DNA of 64,000 nucleotides from Streptococcus mitis SK564. Lineage in GTDB: Bacteria > Bacillota > Bacilli > Lactobacillales > Streptococcaceae. Below the pieces are notes generated by a model, which had not been told where the DNA came from, made no database searches, and saw nothing but the letters and a program-made list of their open reading frames with translations. Location of the stretch: positions 1-64,000 of the forward strand of contig NZ_AEDU01000009.1 in the NCBI RefSeq assembly GCF_000148525.1. Reading direction: 5' to 3'. Each line of letters opens with the position of its first letter. Within the stretch, counting starts at the first letter, position 1. The translations under genes were made by a program, and so were the position numbers. Below are positions 50,680 through 60,200 of this stretch, piece after piece.

Positions 50680-51642
50680 TTATCTAGTTGAATTATTTAA
50701 ATTATAAAGAACCTCTAGTAAAGGTGTAGTATTCCAAGTATAAAAATAGTTATTTTTTTCTTCAATCCATCTACTAAAGTAATTTGGAAATTCACTTTTG
50801 AACTTACTTTCTAATTCATCAATCGTTTTAATACCTAATTGTTCACAATAATTGACAATTTTAGAAATTCTATCATCTTTAAATTTTCCACCAGGATACC
50901 TAATTTCTATATTATGTTGATCATAATTTTCTTCAATAAAGTTGATATAAGATTCACTTTCTAATAAGGCTGAAATACTTATAGAATCAATTTTTATACT
51001 TTTAGAATTCTCTTTGAATCCTTCTTCAACTCTATTAGTATATTCCTTTTCATATCGTTTAATTTCCATGAATTCATCGTCAGCTAACTCAATTAAACCA
51101 GCTAATCTTGAAAATCTTCTTCTAATTTTTTCAGGAACATCTTGATCAGATTTATATCCAAAGTCATGTTCTATCTCCGCCCAAGCATGCTGCAAAATAG
51201 TCCTTATCTGAACTTCAAATTTTAATTCTTTATAATTAATATTTTCAGTTAATCCTGCTCTACTTCCTCCTAATTTTAAAATATAGTGTAAAGATACATA
51301 GCCAAATTTAGTAGGATCTTGAGTTTTTCGTTTATCAATAGAATTGTCCTGATCTAAATCAAATTCCTCTTCAAGTAAAGAAGCAATTTTATCTACATCG
51401 TCCGAAAAATATGTGATAATTCTAATTCCACAAATATCAGTTATTTCTGACAAACTGGAATATTTATAGTCTTTAGTTTCAATTTTTTTGCTTAAACTTT
51501 CTCTATCTTTAATCCTTCCTTTAATTTCATGAATTTGTATTTTTTCATTTTCCATAAGACTTTTAATTGTGGCTTCAATATATTCTAAAAGTCTCTCGTA
51601 ATTATTTTTAGTTGAATCAAATTGTGACAATATTTCTTTCAA
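50680..51642 (-). CDS. RelA/SpoT-domain nucleotide pyrophosphokinase, accessory
   Basis: A 320-residue AT-rich gene product with a RelA/SpoT synthetase domain in residues about 20-190: GRIKDRESLSKKI, DICGIRIITYF, FGYVSLHY (G loop) and EVQIRT ... AWAEIEHD with the catalytic Glu present. It lacks HD hydrolase, TGS and ACT domains, so it is neither Rel nor RelQ, and it has a C-terminal extension of about 110 residues of unknown kind. It may make (p)ppGpp or another pyrophosphorylated nucleotide, as toxSAS/CapRel-type proteins do; no antitoxin gene is seen. The only in-frame start is TTG at 51642, 32 bases after fhs; an ATG 11 bases further upstream is out of frame by one A. Confidence 0.8.
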   Translation of the reverse strand: MKEILSQFDSTKNNYERLLEYIEATIKSLMENEKIQIHEIKGRIKDRESLSKKIETKDYKYSSLSEITDICGIRIITYFSDDVDKIASLLEEEFDLDQDNSIDKRKTQDPTKFGYVSLHYILKLGGSRAGLTENINYKELKFEVQIRTILQHAWAEIEHDFGYKSDQDVPEKIRRRFSRLAGLIELADDEFMEIKRYEKEYTNRVEEGFKENSKSIKIDSISISALLESESYINFIEENYDQHNIEIRYPGGKFKDDRISKIVNYCEQLGIKTIDELESKFKSEFPNYFSRWIEEKNNYFYTWNTTPLLEVLYNLNNSTR

Positions 51643-51674
51643 ATTTTTTCCATAATTCTATATCTCTCAATATA

Positions 51675-53345
51675 CTAGAACAAACCTAGAACTGTTCCAT
51701 CACTTTCAACATCCATGTTGAGAGCAGCTGGTCGTTTTGGAAGTCCTGGCATGGTCATGACATCACCAGTTAAGGCAACGATGAAGCCTGCACCTAATTT
51801 TGGTACCAATTCACGAATGGTAATTTCAAAGTTTTCAGGTGCTCCAAGTGCATTCGGATTGTCTGAGAAACTATATTGAGTTTTAGCCATACAGATTGGC
51901 AATTTGTCCCAACCATTTTGAACAATTTGAGCGATTTGCGTTTGAGCTTTCTTCTCAAAATTTACTTTGCTACCACGGTAGATTTCAGTAACAATCTTTT
52001 CAATCTTTTCTTGAACAGAAAGGTCATTGTCATACAAACGTTTATAGTTAGATGGGTTTTCAGCGATAGTCTTTATAACTGTTTCGGCAAGTGCTACTCC
52101 ACCTTCTGCACCATCAGCCCAGACACTTGCTAGTTCAACTGGTACATCGATTGAGGCACAAAGTTCTTTCAAGGCTGCGATTTCTGCTTCAGTATCAGAT
52201 ACAAATTCGTTAATAGCCACAACTGCTGGAATACCGAACTTACGGATATTTTCAACGTGGCGTTTCAAGTTAGCAAAACCAGCACGAACTGCTTCTACGT
52301 TTTCCTCTGTAAGAGCATCCTTAGCCACACCGCCATTCATCTTAAGGGCACGAAGGGTTGCGACAATGACAACTGCATCTGGAGATGTTGGCAAGTTTGG
52401 TGTCTTAATATCAAGGAATTTCTCAGCACCAAGGTCTGCACCAAAACCAGCTTCAGTAACTGTGTAATCAGCCAAGTGAAGGGCTGTTGTCGTTGCCAAG
52501 ACAGAGTTACATCCGTGAGCGATATTGGCAAATGGACCACCATGTACAAAGGCAGGTGTTCCGTAAATTGTCTGAACCAAGTTTGGCTTAATAGCATCCT
52601 TCAAAATCAATGCTAAGGCACCCTCGACCTGCAAATCACCTACAGAAACAGGGGTACGATCATAGCGATAACCGATAACAATATTAGCCAAACGGCGTTT
52701 CAAGTCCTCGATGTCTGTTGCCAAGCAAAGAATCGCCATGATTTCGGAAGCGACGGTAATGTCAAAGCCATCCTCACGAGGAATACCGTTTAGAGGACCA
52801 CCAAGTCCAACGGTCACATGACGAAGTGCACGATCATTCAAGTCCACAACACGTTTCCAAAGGATACGACGTTGGTCAATTCCCAACTCATTCCCTTGGT
52901 GCAAGTGGTTGTCAATCAAGGCAGAAAGAGCATTATTAGCAGTCGTAATGGCATGCATGTCTCCAGTGAAGTGAAGGTTGATGTCTTCCATTGGCAGAAC
53001 TTGGGCATAACCACCACCTGCCGCACCACCCTTGATACCCATTACTGGACCAAGAGATGGTTCGCGAATAGCAATCATGGTTTTCTTGCCCATCTTATTC
53101 AAGGCATCCGCAAGACCAATGGTAATGGTTGATTTTCCTTCACCTGCAGGTGTTGGGTTGATGGCAGTAACCAGAATCAATTTTCCAACTGGATTGCTCT
53201 CAACTGCACGAATTTTATCAAAGCTGAGCTTAGCCTTGTACTTTCCGTACAACTCCAAATCGTCGTAAGAAATACCAAGTTTCTCTACAACATCAACAAT
53301 TGGCTTCAACTCAATACTCTGTGCGATTTCAATATCTGTTTTCAT
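51675..53345 (-). CDS. fhs: Formate-tetrahydrofolate ligase
   Basis: A 556-residue ligase that makes 10-formyl-THF from formate, THF and ATP. P-loop-like [11 protein letters not shown] near residue 65 and [27 protein letters not shown] later. Full length. Behind GAGGAG with its own promoter. Confidence 0.97.
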   Translation of the reverse strand: MKTDIEIAQSIELKPIVDVVEKLGISYDDLELYGKYKAKLSFDKIRAVESNPVGKLILVTAINPTPAGEGKSTITIGLADALNKMGKKTMIAIREPSLGPVMGIKGGAAGGGYAQVLPMEDINLHFTGDMHAITTANNALSALIDNHLHQGNELGIDQRRILWKRVVDLNDRALRHVTVGLGGPLNGIPREDGFDITVASEIMAILCLATDIEDLKRRLANIVIGYRYDRTPVSVGDLQVEGALALILKDAIKPNLVQTIYGTPAFVHGGPFANIAHGCNSVLATTTALHLADYTVTEAGFGADLGAEKFLDIKTPNLPTSPDAVVIVATLRALKMNGGVAKDALTEENVEAVRAGFANLKRHVENIRKFGIPAVVAINEFVSDTEAEIAALKELCASIDVPVELASVWADGAEGGVALAETVIKTIAENPSNYKRLYDNDLSVQEKIEKIVTEIYRGSKVNFEKKAQTQIAQIVQNGWDKLPICMAKTQYSFSDNPNALGAPENFEITIRELVPKLGAGFIVALTGDVMTMPGLPKRPAALNMDVESDGTVLGLF

Positions 53346-53378
53346 TCAAAACTCCTCTAACCTCTTTTATGATAATTC

Positions 53379-53387
53379 ATTATAACA
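53379..53387 (-). promoter_or_regulatory. Extended -10 promoter of fhs
   Basis: TGT-TATAAT on the minus strand, about 33 bases upstream of the fhs ATG; no strong -35. Confidence 0.55.
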
Positions 53388-53535
53388 CAAAACAAGATTT
53401 TTAACATCCCAAAACTCTCTAAACGTTCGTAAATATCCCTGTTTTTAAGGTTTTTAGAGTTCTTTCTTAAATTTTATATGGCTTTATAGTTTGAAACTAT
53501 ATTCTTTCCTTTTACCAAAATTTTATCACTTTCAT

Positions 53536-53565
53536 TTTACTTACCGTTTATTTTTGTGTACAATA
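53536..53565 (+). promoter_or_regulatory. Promoter of coaB
   Basis: TTTACT and TACAAT with an 18-base spacer. The -10 ends 5 bases before the coaB ATG. The rest of 53388-53535 is AT-rich without visible features. Confidence 0.5.
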
Positions 53566-53570
53566 GTGCT

Positions 53571-54260
53571 ATGAAAATTTTAGTTACATCGGGCGGTACC
53601 AGTGAAGCTATCGATAGCGTCCGCTCTATCACTAACCATTCTACAGGTCACTTGGGAAAAATCATCACAGAAACCTTGCTTGCTGCAGGGCATGAAGTTT
53701 GTTTAATTACTACAAAACGAGCTGTGAAGCCAGAAGCCCATCCCAACCTAAGCATTCAAGAAATTAACAATACAAACGACCTTCTTCTTGAAATGCAAGA
53801 ACGTGTTAAGGATTATCAGGTCTTAATCCACTCAATGGCTGTTTCTGACTACACTCCTGTCTATATGACAGGGCTTGAGGAAGTCCAAGCTAGCTCCAAT
53901 ATAGAAGAGTTTTTAAGCAAGCAAAATCATCAGACTAAGATTTCTTCAACTGATGAGGTTCAGGTTTTGTTCCTGAAAAAAACACCCAAAATCATCTCTC
54001 TAGTCAAGGAATGGAATCCTGCTATTCATCTGATTGGTTTCAAACTGCTTGTTGATGTCTCTGAGGATTATCTCATCGAGATTGCCCGAAAAAGTCTTAT
54101 CAAGAATCAAGCAGATTTAATCATCGCCAATGACCTGACTCAAATCTCAGCAGGTCAGCACCGAGCTATCTTTGTTGAGAAAGATCAGCTTCAAACAGTC
54201 CAGACTAAAGAAGAAATTGCAGAACTCCTCCTTGAAAAAATTCAAGCCTATCATTCATAG
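53571..54260 (+). CDS. coaB: Phosphopantothenate-cysteine ligase
   Basis: A 229-residue stand-alone CoaB, which joins cysteine to phosphopantothenate for CoA synthesis. MKILVTSGGTSEAIDSVR with the nucleotide loop, ITNHSTGHLGK, and LIGFKLLVD are seen. Split CoaB and CoaC genes are normal in streptococci. I start at the ATG at 53571; the frame opens earlier with GTG, but nothing marks it. No ribosome site precedes either. Confidence 0.92.
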   Translation: MKILVTSGGTSEAIDSVRSITNHSTGHLGKIITETLLAAGHEVCLITTKRAVKPEAHPNLSIQEINNTNDLLLEMQERVKDYQVLIHSMAVSDYTPVYMTGLEEVQASSNIEEFLSKQNHQTKISSTDEVQVLFLKKTPKIISLVKEWNPAIHLIGFKLLVDVSEDYLIEIARKSLIKNQADLIIANDLTQISAGQHRAIFVEKDQLQTVQTKEEIAELLLEKIQAYHS

Positions 54261-54271
54261 AAAGGAAAACT

Positions 54272-54823
54272 ATGGCACATATTCTCTTGGCTGTAACGGG
54301 GTCAATCGCCTCTTACAAGTCGGCAGATTTAGTTAGTTCGCTTAAAAAACAAGGCCATCAAGTCACTGTCTTAATGACCCAGGCTGCTACAGAGTTTATC
54401 CAACCTTTGACTCTACAGGTCTTATCACAGAATCCTGTCCACCTGGATGTCATGAAGGAACCCTATCCTGATCAAGTCAATCATATCGAACTTGGAAAAA
54501 AGGCAGATTTATTTATCGTGGCCCCTGCAACTGCTAACACTATTTCAAAACTAGCCCTTGGCTTTGCGGACAACATGGTAACCAGTACAGCTCTAGCCCT
54601 GCCCAGTCATATTCCTAAACTAATAGCTCCTGCTATGAATACAAAAATGTATGACCATCCAGCAACTCAGGCTAATCTAAAAACATTAGAAACCTACGGC
54701 TATCAGCTGATTGCTCCTAAGGAATCCCTACTAGCTTGTGGAGACCACGGACGAGGAGCTTTAGCCGACCTCACAATTATTTTAGAAAGAATAAAGGAAA
54801 CTCTCGATGAAAAAACGCTCTAA
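54272..54823 (+). CDS. coaC: Phosphopantothenoylcysteine decarboxylase
   Basis: A 183-residue flavoprotein that decarboxylates PPC to phosphopantetheine. VTGSIASYKSADLV at the start, the active-site His in NHIELGKKADLF, PAMNTKMYDHPA and LACGDHGRGAL with the catalytic Cys. Follows coaB by 11 bases behind AAAGGA. Confidence 0.93.
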   Translation: MAHILLAVTGSIASYKSADLVSSLKKQGHQVTVLMTQAATEFIQPLTLQVLSQNPVHLDVMKEPYPDQVNHIELGKKADLFIVAPATANTISKLALGFADNMVTSTALALPSHIPKLIAPAMNTKMYDHPATQANLKTLETYGYQLIAPKESLLACGDHGRGALADLTIILERIKETLDEKTL

Positions 54824-55370
54824 TATTGCACCCATTGCTATCTTTTTTGCAACCATGCTCGTGATACACTTTCTGAGCTCACTTATCTTTAACCTTTTCC
54901 CATTTCCAATCAAACCAACCATCGTTCATATTCCTGTCATTATTGCCAGCATTATCTACGGTCCACGAGTTGGGGTTACACTTGGATTTTTAATGGGACT
55001 ACTTAGCTTGACAGTTAACACGATTACAATTCTGCCGACAAGCTACCTCTTCTCACCTTTTGTACCAAACGGAAATATCTACTCAGCTATCATTGCCATC
55101 GTTCCACGTATTTTGATTGGTTTAACTCCGTATCTAGTCTATAAACTGATGAAAAACAAGACAGGTCTGATTCTAGCTGGTGCCCTGGGTTCACTTACCA
55201 ATACAGTCTTTGTACTTGGTGGAATTTTCTACCTTTTTGGAAATGTCTTTGATGGTAATATCCAAAAACTCCTAGCAACTGTTATCTCAACAAATTCGAT
55301 TGCCGAATTAGTCATTTCCGCAGTTCTAACCCTAGCTATTGTCCCAAGACTACAAACATTGAAGAAATAA
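54807..55370 (+). CDS. ECF transporter S component, probably for pantothenate
   Basis: A 187-residue membrane protein with about six hydrophobic segments, of the ECF S-component type. It overlaps coaC by 17 bases, and the coaB-coaC context points to pantothenate (PanT-like), not proven by sequence. The ECF energising subunits are not in this window. Confidence 0.82.
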   Translation: MKKRSNIAPIAIFFATMLVIHFLSSLIFNLFPFPIKPTIVHIPVIIASIIYGPRVGVTLGFLMGLLSLTVNTITILPTSYLFSPFVPNGNIYSAIIAIVPRILIGLTPYLVYKLMKNKTGLILAGALGSLTNTVFVLGGIFYLFGNVFDGNIQKLLATVISTNSIAELVISAVLTLAIVPRLQTLKK

Positions 55371-55374
55371 AAAC

Positions 55375-55410
55375 ATCTCCACTTTCAAGCTTGAAGGTGG
55401 AGATTTTGCT
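55375..55410 (+). terminator. Terminator of coaB-coaC-S component
   Basis: ATCTCCACTTTCAAG/CTTGAAGGTGGAGAT, a 15-bp near-perfect inverted repeat (one wobble), then TTTTG. Confidence 0.85.
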
Positions 55411-55505
55411 CTATACAGTTTCTTTTTAGTGAAATCTTTACCAAAATTTAATTTAAAATGGCCTATAGACTTAAGTAAATCCTTGATTTATTGTCTTGTT
55501 TGTTG

Positions 55506-55527
55506 TACTATACTAGTGTATATACAG
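55506..55527 (+). promoter_or_regulatory. Likely NiaR operator in the niaX promoter
   Basis: TATAC-TAGT-GTATA followed by the overlapping palindrome TGTATATACA, 19 bases before the ATG. TTGATT at 55483 and TACTAT at 55506 could be the promoter (spacer 17). The downstream gene is the NiaR repressor, so this is the natural target. Confidence 0.65.
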
Positions 55528-55545
55528 TCAAAAAAGGAGATTCTT

Positions 55546-56073
55546 ATGAATACACGAAAAAAGACACAATTTATGACAATGACTGCCCTCTTAACGGCTA
55601 TTGCAATTTTGATTCCAATTGTTATGCCTTTTAAAATTGTCATTCCTCCTGCTTCTTACACTCTAGGGAGCCACATCGCTATTTTTATCGCCATGTTCTT
55701 GTCGCCCTTGATGGCAGTTTTTGTCATCCTAGCCTCTAGTTTTGGATTTTTGATGGCAGGCTATCCCATGGTTATCGTTTTTCGAGCTTTTTCCCATATC
55801 TTTTTTGGGACTTTGGGGGCTCTTTACCTACAAAAATTCCCCGATACCCTAGATAAACCAAAAGCTTCCTGGATTTTCAACTTTGTGTTAGCGCTTGTCC
55901 ATGCCCTTGCTGAAGTATTAGCTTGTGTCATTTTTTATGCAACTTCCGGTACCAATGTAGAAAATATGTTTTATGTTCTCTTTGTGCTAGTTGGATTTGG
56001 CACAATTATCCATAGTATGGTAGACTATACATTAGCACTAGCTGTCTATAAAGTGCTTCGAAAACGCCGTTAA
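55546..56073 (+). CDS. niaX: Niacin ECF S component NiaX
   Basis: A 175-residue membrane protein with about six hydrophobic segments, an S component for nicotinic acid or nicotinamide. The assignment rests on family resemblance and on the niaR gene 11 bases downstream. The open frame begins 39 codons earlier, upstream of the operator; the ATG at 55546 has AAAAAGGAG. Confidence 0.85.
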   Translation: MNTRKKTQFMTMTALLTAIAILIPIVMPFKIVIPPASYTLGSHIAIFIAMFLSPLMAVFVILASSFGFLMAGYPMVIVFRAFSHIFFGTLGALYLQKFPDTLDKPKASWIFNFVLALVHALAEVLACVIFYATSGTNVENMFYVLFVLVGFGTIIHSMVDYTLALAVYKVLRKRR

Positions 56074-56084
56074 AAGGAAAAGCT

Positions 56085-56600
56085 ATGACAAAAGATCGCA
56101 AACAAGCTCTGCTCCAACTCTTGAAAGAAGCTCCTAAAGCCCTTAATGGCCAAAGTTTGGCGGAACATTTTCATGTCACACGTCAGGTCATTGTACAGGA
56201 CATTGCAATTTTAAGAGCCGATGGCGCTCCTATCCTATCCACCAATCGTGGCTACATCTATAAACAAATTGAAACCAATCCTTATGTTCACAAACTTTTC
56301 AAAGTGAAACATGAAGTTGAAGAAATCGGTCAAGAACTCCTTGCTATCGTTGATAATGGTGGACGTGTTCAAAATACCTTGATTGACCATCCCGTTTATG
56401 GAGAAATCGAAACCTTGCTTAAACTGTCTTGTCGCAGAGATGTGCAACATTTTCTAGAACAAGTCGAGCATTCTGACTTTAGACCTCTGTCTGAATTGAC
56501 AGATGGCATCCATTACCACCTAGTCGAAGCCGAAACACAACAAGACCTCCACTATATCGAGGAGGCCTTGGATCAGCTCGGTTATTTAGTAAAAGACTAG
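56085..56600 (+). CDS. niaR: Niacin-responsive repressor NiaR
   Basis: A 171-residue repressor with an HTH_11 domain (SLAEHFHVTRQVIVQDIAIL, residues about 20-50) and the 3H domain, whose histidines bind metal: NPYVHKLFK, LIDHPVYGEI and GIHYHLVEA. It senses nicotinic acid and represses NAD precursor uptake. Overlaps the Nudix gene tail to tail by 4 bases. Confidence 0.92.
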   Translation: MTKDRKQALLQLLKEAPKALNGQSLAEHFHVTRQVIVQDIAILRADGAPILSTNRGYIYKQIETNPYVHKLFKVKHEVEEIGQELLAIVDNGGRVQNTLIDHPVYGEIETLLKLSCRRDVQHFLEQVEHSDFRPLSELTDGIHYHLVEAETQQDLHYIEEALDQLGYLVKD

Positions 56601-57064
56601 AAGATTTTCTTCTCCCAGCCATCATCTGTACGGCGAGGGTAGAAAAATTCAGATTTGTCAGGAGCTTCCATCATCTCCATCAAGGGTAACATATCATAGG
56701 CCAGATCCAAGTTTGGAATCTGGTCTTTTTGCACCCAAGAAACTTCTCCTTCATCTGAAGAGCGAAGGGTACCAGAGAACTCAGTCGCCTTATAACAAAC
56801 GACAATATAGCGCCCACCTGTATCTAGTGGCCAATTTTTAATGCCGACAAGTTGAGGATTTTGGATAGTCAACCCTGTTTCTTCATAGATTTCACGAATG
56901 ACAGACTCTGCTAAAGATTCGCCATTTTCTACATGGCCTCCTGGAAAGGCATAACCTGACCAGCGATTGGTTTCAGGAGAGCGATACTGCATAACCACGC
57001 GCTGGGTTTCTAGATCTTCAATCAGACAAATATTTGTTAAAATCGTTAATTGGGAACGGGACAT
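56597..57064 (-). CDS. Nudix hydrolase
   Basis: A 155-residue Nudix protein with the full box GGHVENGESLAESV then REIYEETGL (residues about 41-65). It probably cleaves a nucleoside diphosphate derivative; it is not the MutX sequence I recall from pneumococcus. Substrate unknown. Confidence 0.88.
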   Translation of the reverse strand: MSRSQLTILTNICLIEDLETQRVVMQYRSPETNRWSGYAFPGGHVENGESLAESVIREIYEETGLTIQNPQLVGIKNWPLDTGGRYIVVCYKATEFSGTLRSSDEGEVSWVQKDQIPNLDLAYDMLPLMEMMEAPDKSEFFYPRRTDDGWEKKIF

Positions 57065-57075
57065 ATTTTCTCCTT

Positions 57076-58104
57076 CTATGATTTGGTTAATACTTTTGTC
57101 ATATTTAAAATTATATTTATTAGACTTTGCCTAATATACTCAAAAATAGCTCCTACAAAAAATAATAAAAGTGTTACTATCAAAATAATAATAGCAAACA
57201 TAAATAATTCTTTCCCATCAATTAAGAAATTTATGCTAGGTAGAATTCTCCTGAAAATAAGAGGATGAACATGAAATAGATAAACCCCCAATGTAAGCGG
57301 AGATAAAACTAGAACTATTTTTTCAAGTGAAGGTGGAATGTTTTTTATATTTAAGCATAATAAAAATATCAATATTCCTTGAAGAGTCACTGTCGGTGAA
57401 CTATAACTCCTCCACTGTTCATAATTAAAGAAGTACAATACAAAGGTTAGACTTGTTAATAATAATATCCCAAAAATAACTTTCCATGATTGAAAATAAC
57501 TTTCATACTTAAATTTTCTGATTATAGCACCCACTATATAGAGTAATATCATCCATAGAACACTATAACCTCTCCATATTCCTAATGAATCTTGTTTGAA
57601 AATTGTAGGAATAATAGAGAAATATATAAATCCTCCTATTATTATCTGAATCAATAATTCTTTCTTCATTGTTAAAATTGCCTGATTTAATATTGGTGCT
57701 ATTAATATCAAGCCAAAATAACAACTCATATACCAATACTGACCATTACTGATTGGGGTTAAGGCATAAAACCATTCAGTTGGAGTTACAGATAATTTTG
57801 AAAACACTGCAAAAGTCAATGTAATTGATATAGTATAAAAAATAATTTGTAACCAAAACTTAGACATTTTTTTATAACTAAACTGTGAATATAGACCCAC
57901 GTAACCACTAATTAAAATAAAAATATTGACAGCTGGATAAGAAAAAGCTTCTAAGATATTAGCAAGAAAATAATATATATCTTTTTGATTCCCGACTTTA
58001 TCTAAGACTCCTCCAATACCTAAAACATGCAAATTACAAATCATCAACATAGCTATAATTCTACAGCATTCAATCCCTATATATCTTGTTTTATTTGTTA
58101 CCAT
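57076..58104 (-). CDS. Acyltransferase family 3 membrane protein
   Basis: A 342-residue protein with about ten membrane segments and the acyltransferase_3 start (RYIGIECCRIIAMLMICNLH, where Arg and His are the family residues). It probably O-acetylates a cell-surface sugar. Clearly more AT-rich than nudix and uvrB on each side, so likely acquired; no polysaccharide genes are near. ATG behind AGGAAG. Confidence 0.83.
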   Translation of the reverse strand: MVTNKTRYIGIECCRIIAMLMICNLHVLGIGGVLDKVGNQKDIYYFLANILEAFSYPAVNIFILISGYVGLYSQFSYKKMSKFWLQIIFYTISITLTFAVFSKLSVTPTEWFYALTPISNGQYWYMSCYFGLILIAPILNQAILTMKKELLIQIIIGGFIYFSIIPTIFKQDSLGIWRGYSVLWMILLYIVGAIIRKFKYESYFQSWKVIFGILLLTSLTFVLYFFNYEQWRSYSSPTVTLQGILIFLLCLNIKNIPPSLEKIVLVLSPLTLGVYLFHVHPLIFRRILPSINFLIDGKELFMFAIIILIVTLLLFFVGAIFEYIRQSLINIILNMTKVLTKS

Positions 58105-58135
58105 ATCTTCCTTATCTATTATCCTATAATGTTTG

Positions 58136-60124
58136 TTAATCCAACGCCCTAACTTCCAGCATCATATCACGAATCTGAGCTGCGAGTTCAAAGTCAAGTA
58201 CTTCGACGGCTTCTTGCATTTGTTTTTCTAGTTTCTTGACGAGTTCTTTGCGCTCTTGTTTGTTGAGACTATTGATATCGACTTCCTTGTCTTCTTCCTT
58301 AGCAACTGCCTTGGTCACGGCAATCAGATCACGGATTTCTTTCTTGATTGTCTGAGGCACAATACCGTGTTCTTCATTATAGGCCATCTGGATTTTGCGA
58401 CGACGGGCAGTTTCATCGATAGCACGTTGCATAGACTGGGTCACAGTGTCCGCATACATAATGACATGTCCCTCACTATTACGAGCAGCACGACCAATGG
58501 TCTGGATGAGTCCACGCTCGTTTCGAAGGAAACCTTCCTTGTCAGCATCGAGAATCGCTACGAGGCTCACTTCAGGAACGTCAATCCCCTCACGGAGCAG
58601 GTTGATTCCGACCAAGACGTCAAAGACACCCAAGCGCAGGTCACGGATAATCTCTGTCCGCTCCAAGGTCTTGATATCCGAGTGCATGTACTTGACCTTA
58701 ATGCCCATTTCTTTAAAGTAGTCGGTTAAATCCTCTGCCATTTTCTTGGTTAAAGTGGTAATAAAGGTACGCTCATTCTTTTCAACACGGGCATTGATTT
58801 CACCTAAGAGGTCATCAATCTGTCCCATAGTCGGACGGACTTCCACCTCTGGATCCAAGAGTCCCGTCGGACGAATGATTTGCTCAATCACTGTCTCGGT
58901 CTGTTCATTTTCATAGTCTCCCGGTGTCGCTGAAACGTAAACAATCTGATGGACATGGCTTTCAAATTCTTCACGACGGAGAGGACGATTGTCCAAGGCT
59001 GATGGCAAGCGGAAACCATAATTTACTAGCATTTCTTTACGCGAACGGTCTCCATTGTACATGCCTTTGATTTGTCCCATAGTCATATGGCTCTCGTCAA
59101 TCATGATTAAGAAATCATCTGGGAAGAAATCAAGAAGCGTATAAGGAGGCTCTCCTTCGCTCCGTCCATCCATGTGACGTGAATAGTTTTCAACCCCATT
59201 TGTATAGCCCATCTCGCGCAGCATTTCGATATCATACTCTGTCCGCTGTTTCAAGCGCTGGGCTTCAAGCAATTTACCTTCCTTCTCAAAGACAGCTAAC
59301 TGCTCTTCTAATTCTGCCTGAATCTTGGCAATGGCAACTTCCATGTGGTCATCATTGATCACGAAGTGAGTCGCAGGGAAAATCGCCAAATGATCCACTT
59401 CTCCCAATACCTGACCAGTCAAGGCTTCAACCTCACGAATACGGTCAATTTCGTCTCCAAAAAATTCTACTCGAAAGGCGTGTTCATCACGAGAGGCTGG
59501 GAAAATCTCCACTACATCCCCACGAACGCGAAATCTTCCGCGTTGGAAATCAATATCATTTCGCTCAAACTGGATGTCAACTAAGTCATTCAAGAGTTTA
59601 TCACGAGAAATTTCAAGACCTGGACGGAGACTAACGACACTATCAGCGTATTCCTTGGGCGAACCCAAACCATAGATACAAGAGACTGAAGCCACGACAA
59701 TAACATCATTGCGCTCCAAAAGGGCTGAAGTCGCTGAGTGTCGGAGCTTGTCAATCTCGTCATTGACAGAGCTATCCTTTTCAATATAGGTGTCGCTAGA
59801 AGGGACATAAGCTTCTGGCTGGTAATAATCATAGTAAGACACAAAGTACTCAACTGCATTTTCAGGGAAAAATTCCTTAAACTCCCCATAGAGCTGTCCT
59901 GCCAGAGTTTTATTGTGGGCAATAACCAGAGTTGGTTTATTGACTTTGGAAATGACTTGACTCATGGTATAGGTCTTCCCTGTTCCAGTCGCCCCCATCA
60001 GAATCTGAGCTTTTTCTCCACCCTCGATATTATCAACCAACTGCTCGATAGCTTGGGGTTGATCTCCTGATGGTTGATATTTTGATACTAGTTTAAATTG
60101 ATTATCTGTAATGCGGTTAATCAT
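58136..60124 (-). CDS. uvrB: Excinuclease ABC subunit B
   Basis: A 662-residue UvrB for nucleotide excision repair. Walker [10 protein letters not shown] near residue 45, the beta-hairpin [12 protein letters not shown] near 95, helicase motifs [20 protein letters not shown] and QTIGRAARN, and the C-terminal UVR domain ([23 protein letters not shown]). Full length. Confidence 0.97.
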   Translation of the reverse strand: MINRITDNQFKLVSKYQPSGDQPQAIEQLVDNIEGGEKAQILMGATGTGKTYTMSQVISKVNKPTLVIAHNKTLAGQLYGEFKEFFPENAVEYFVSYYDYYQPEAYVPSSDTYIEKDSSVNDEIDKLRHSATSALLERNDVIVVASVSCIYGLGSPKEYADSVVSLRPGLEISRDKLLNDLVDIQFERNDIDFQRGRFRVRGDVVEIFPASRDEHAFRVEFFGDEIDRIREVEALTGQVLGEVDHLAIFPATHFVINDDHMEVAIAKIQAELEEQLAVFEKEGKLLEAQRLKQRTEYDIEMLREMGYTNGVENYSRHMDGRSEGEPPYTLLDFFPDDFLIMIDESHMTMGQIKGMYNGDRSRKEMLVNYGFRLPSALDNRPLRREEFESHVHQIVYVSATPGDYENEQTETVIEQIIRPTGLLDPEVEVRPTMGQIDDLLGEINARVEKNERTFITTLTKKMAEDLTDYFKEMGIKVKYMHSDIKTLERTEIIRDLRLGVFDVLVGINLLREGIDVPEVSLVAILDADKEGFLRNERGLIQTIGRAARNSEGHVIMYADTVTQSMQRAIDETARRRKIQMAYNEEHGIVPQTIKKEIRDLIAVTKAVAKEEDKEVDINSLNKQERKELVKKLEKQMQEAVEVLDFELAAQIRDMMLEVRALD

Positions 60125-60200
60125 AAGAATCCTCTCTCGATGTGCTATTCCTATTTTAGCATACTTGTAGCATTTTCACGAAGAAAAGGACGGACCGAAG

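Noticed and set aside
51643-51653. Four-codon leader peptide before the RelA/SpoT-domain gene
   Set aside because: The ATG followed by a stop is better explained by a one-base change in the A-tract than by a real leader peptide.
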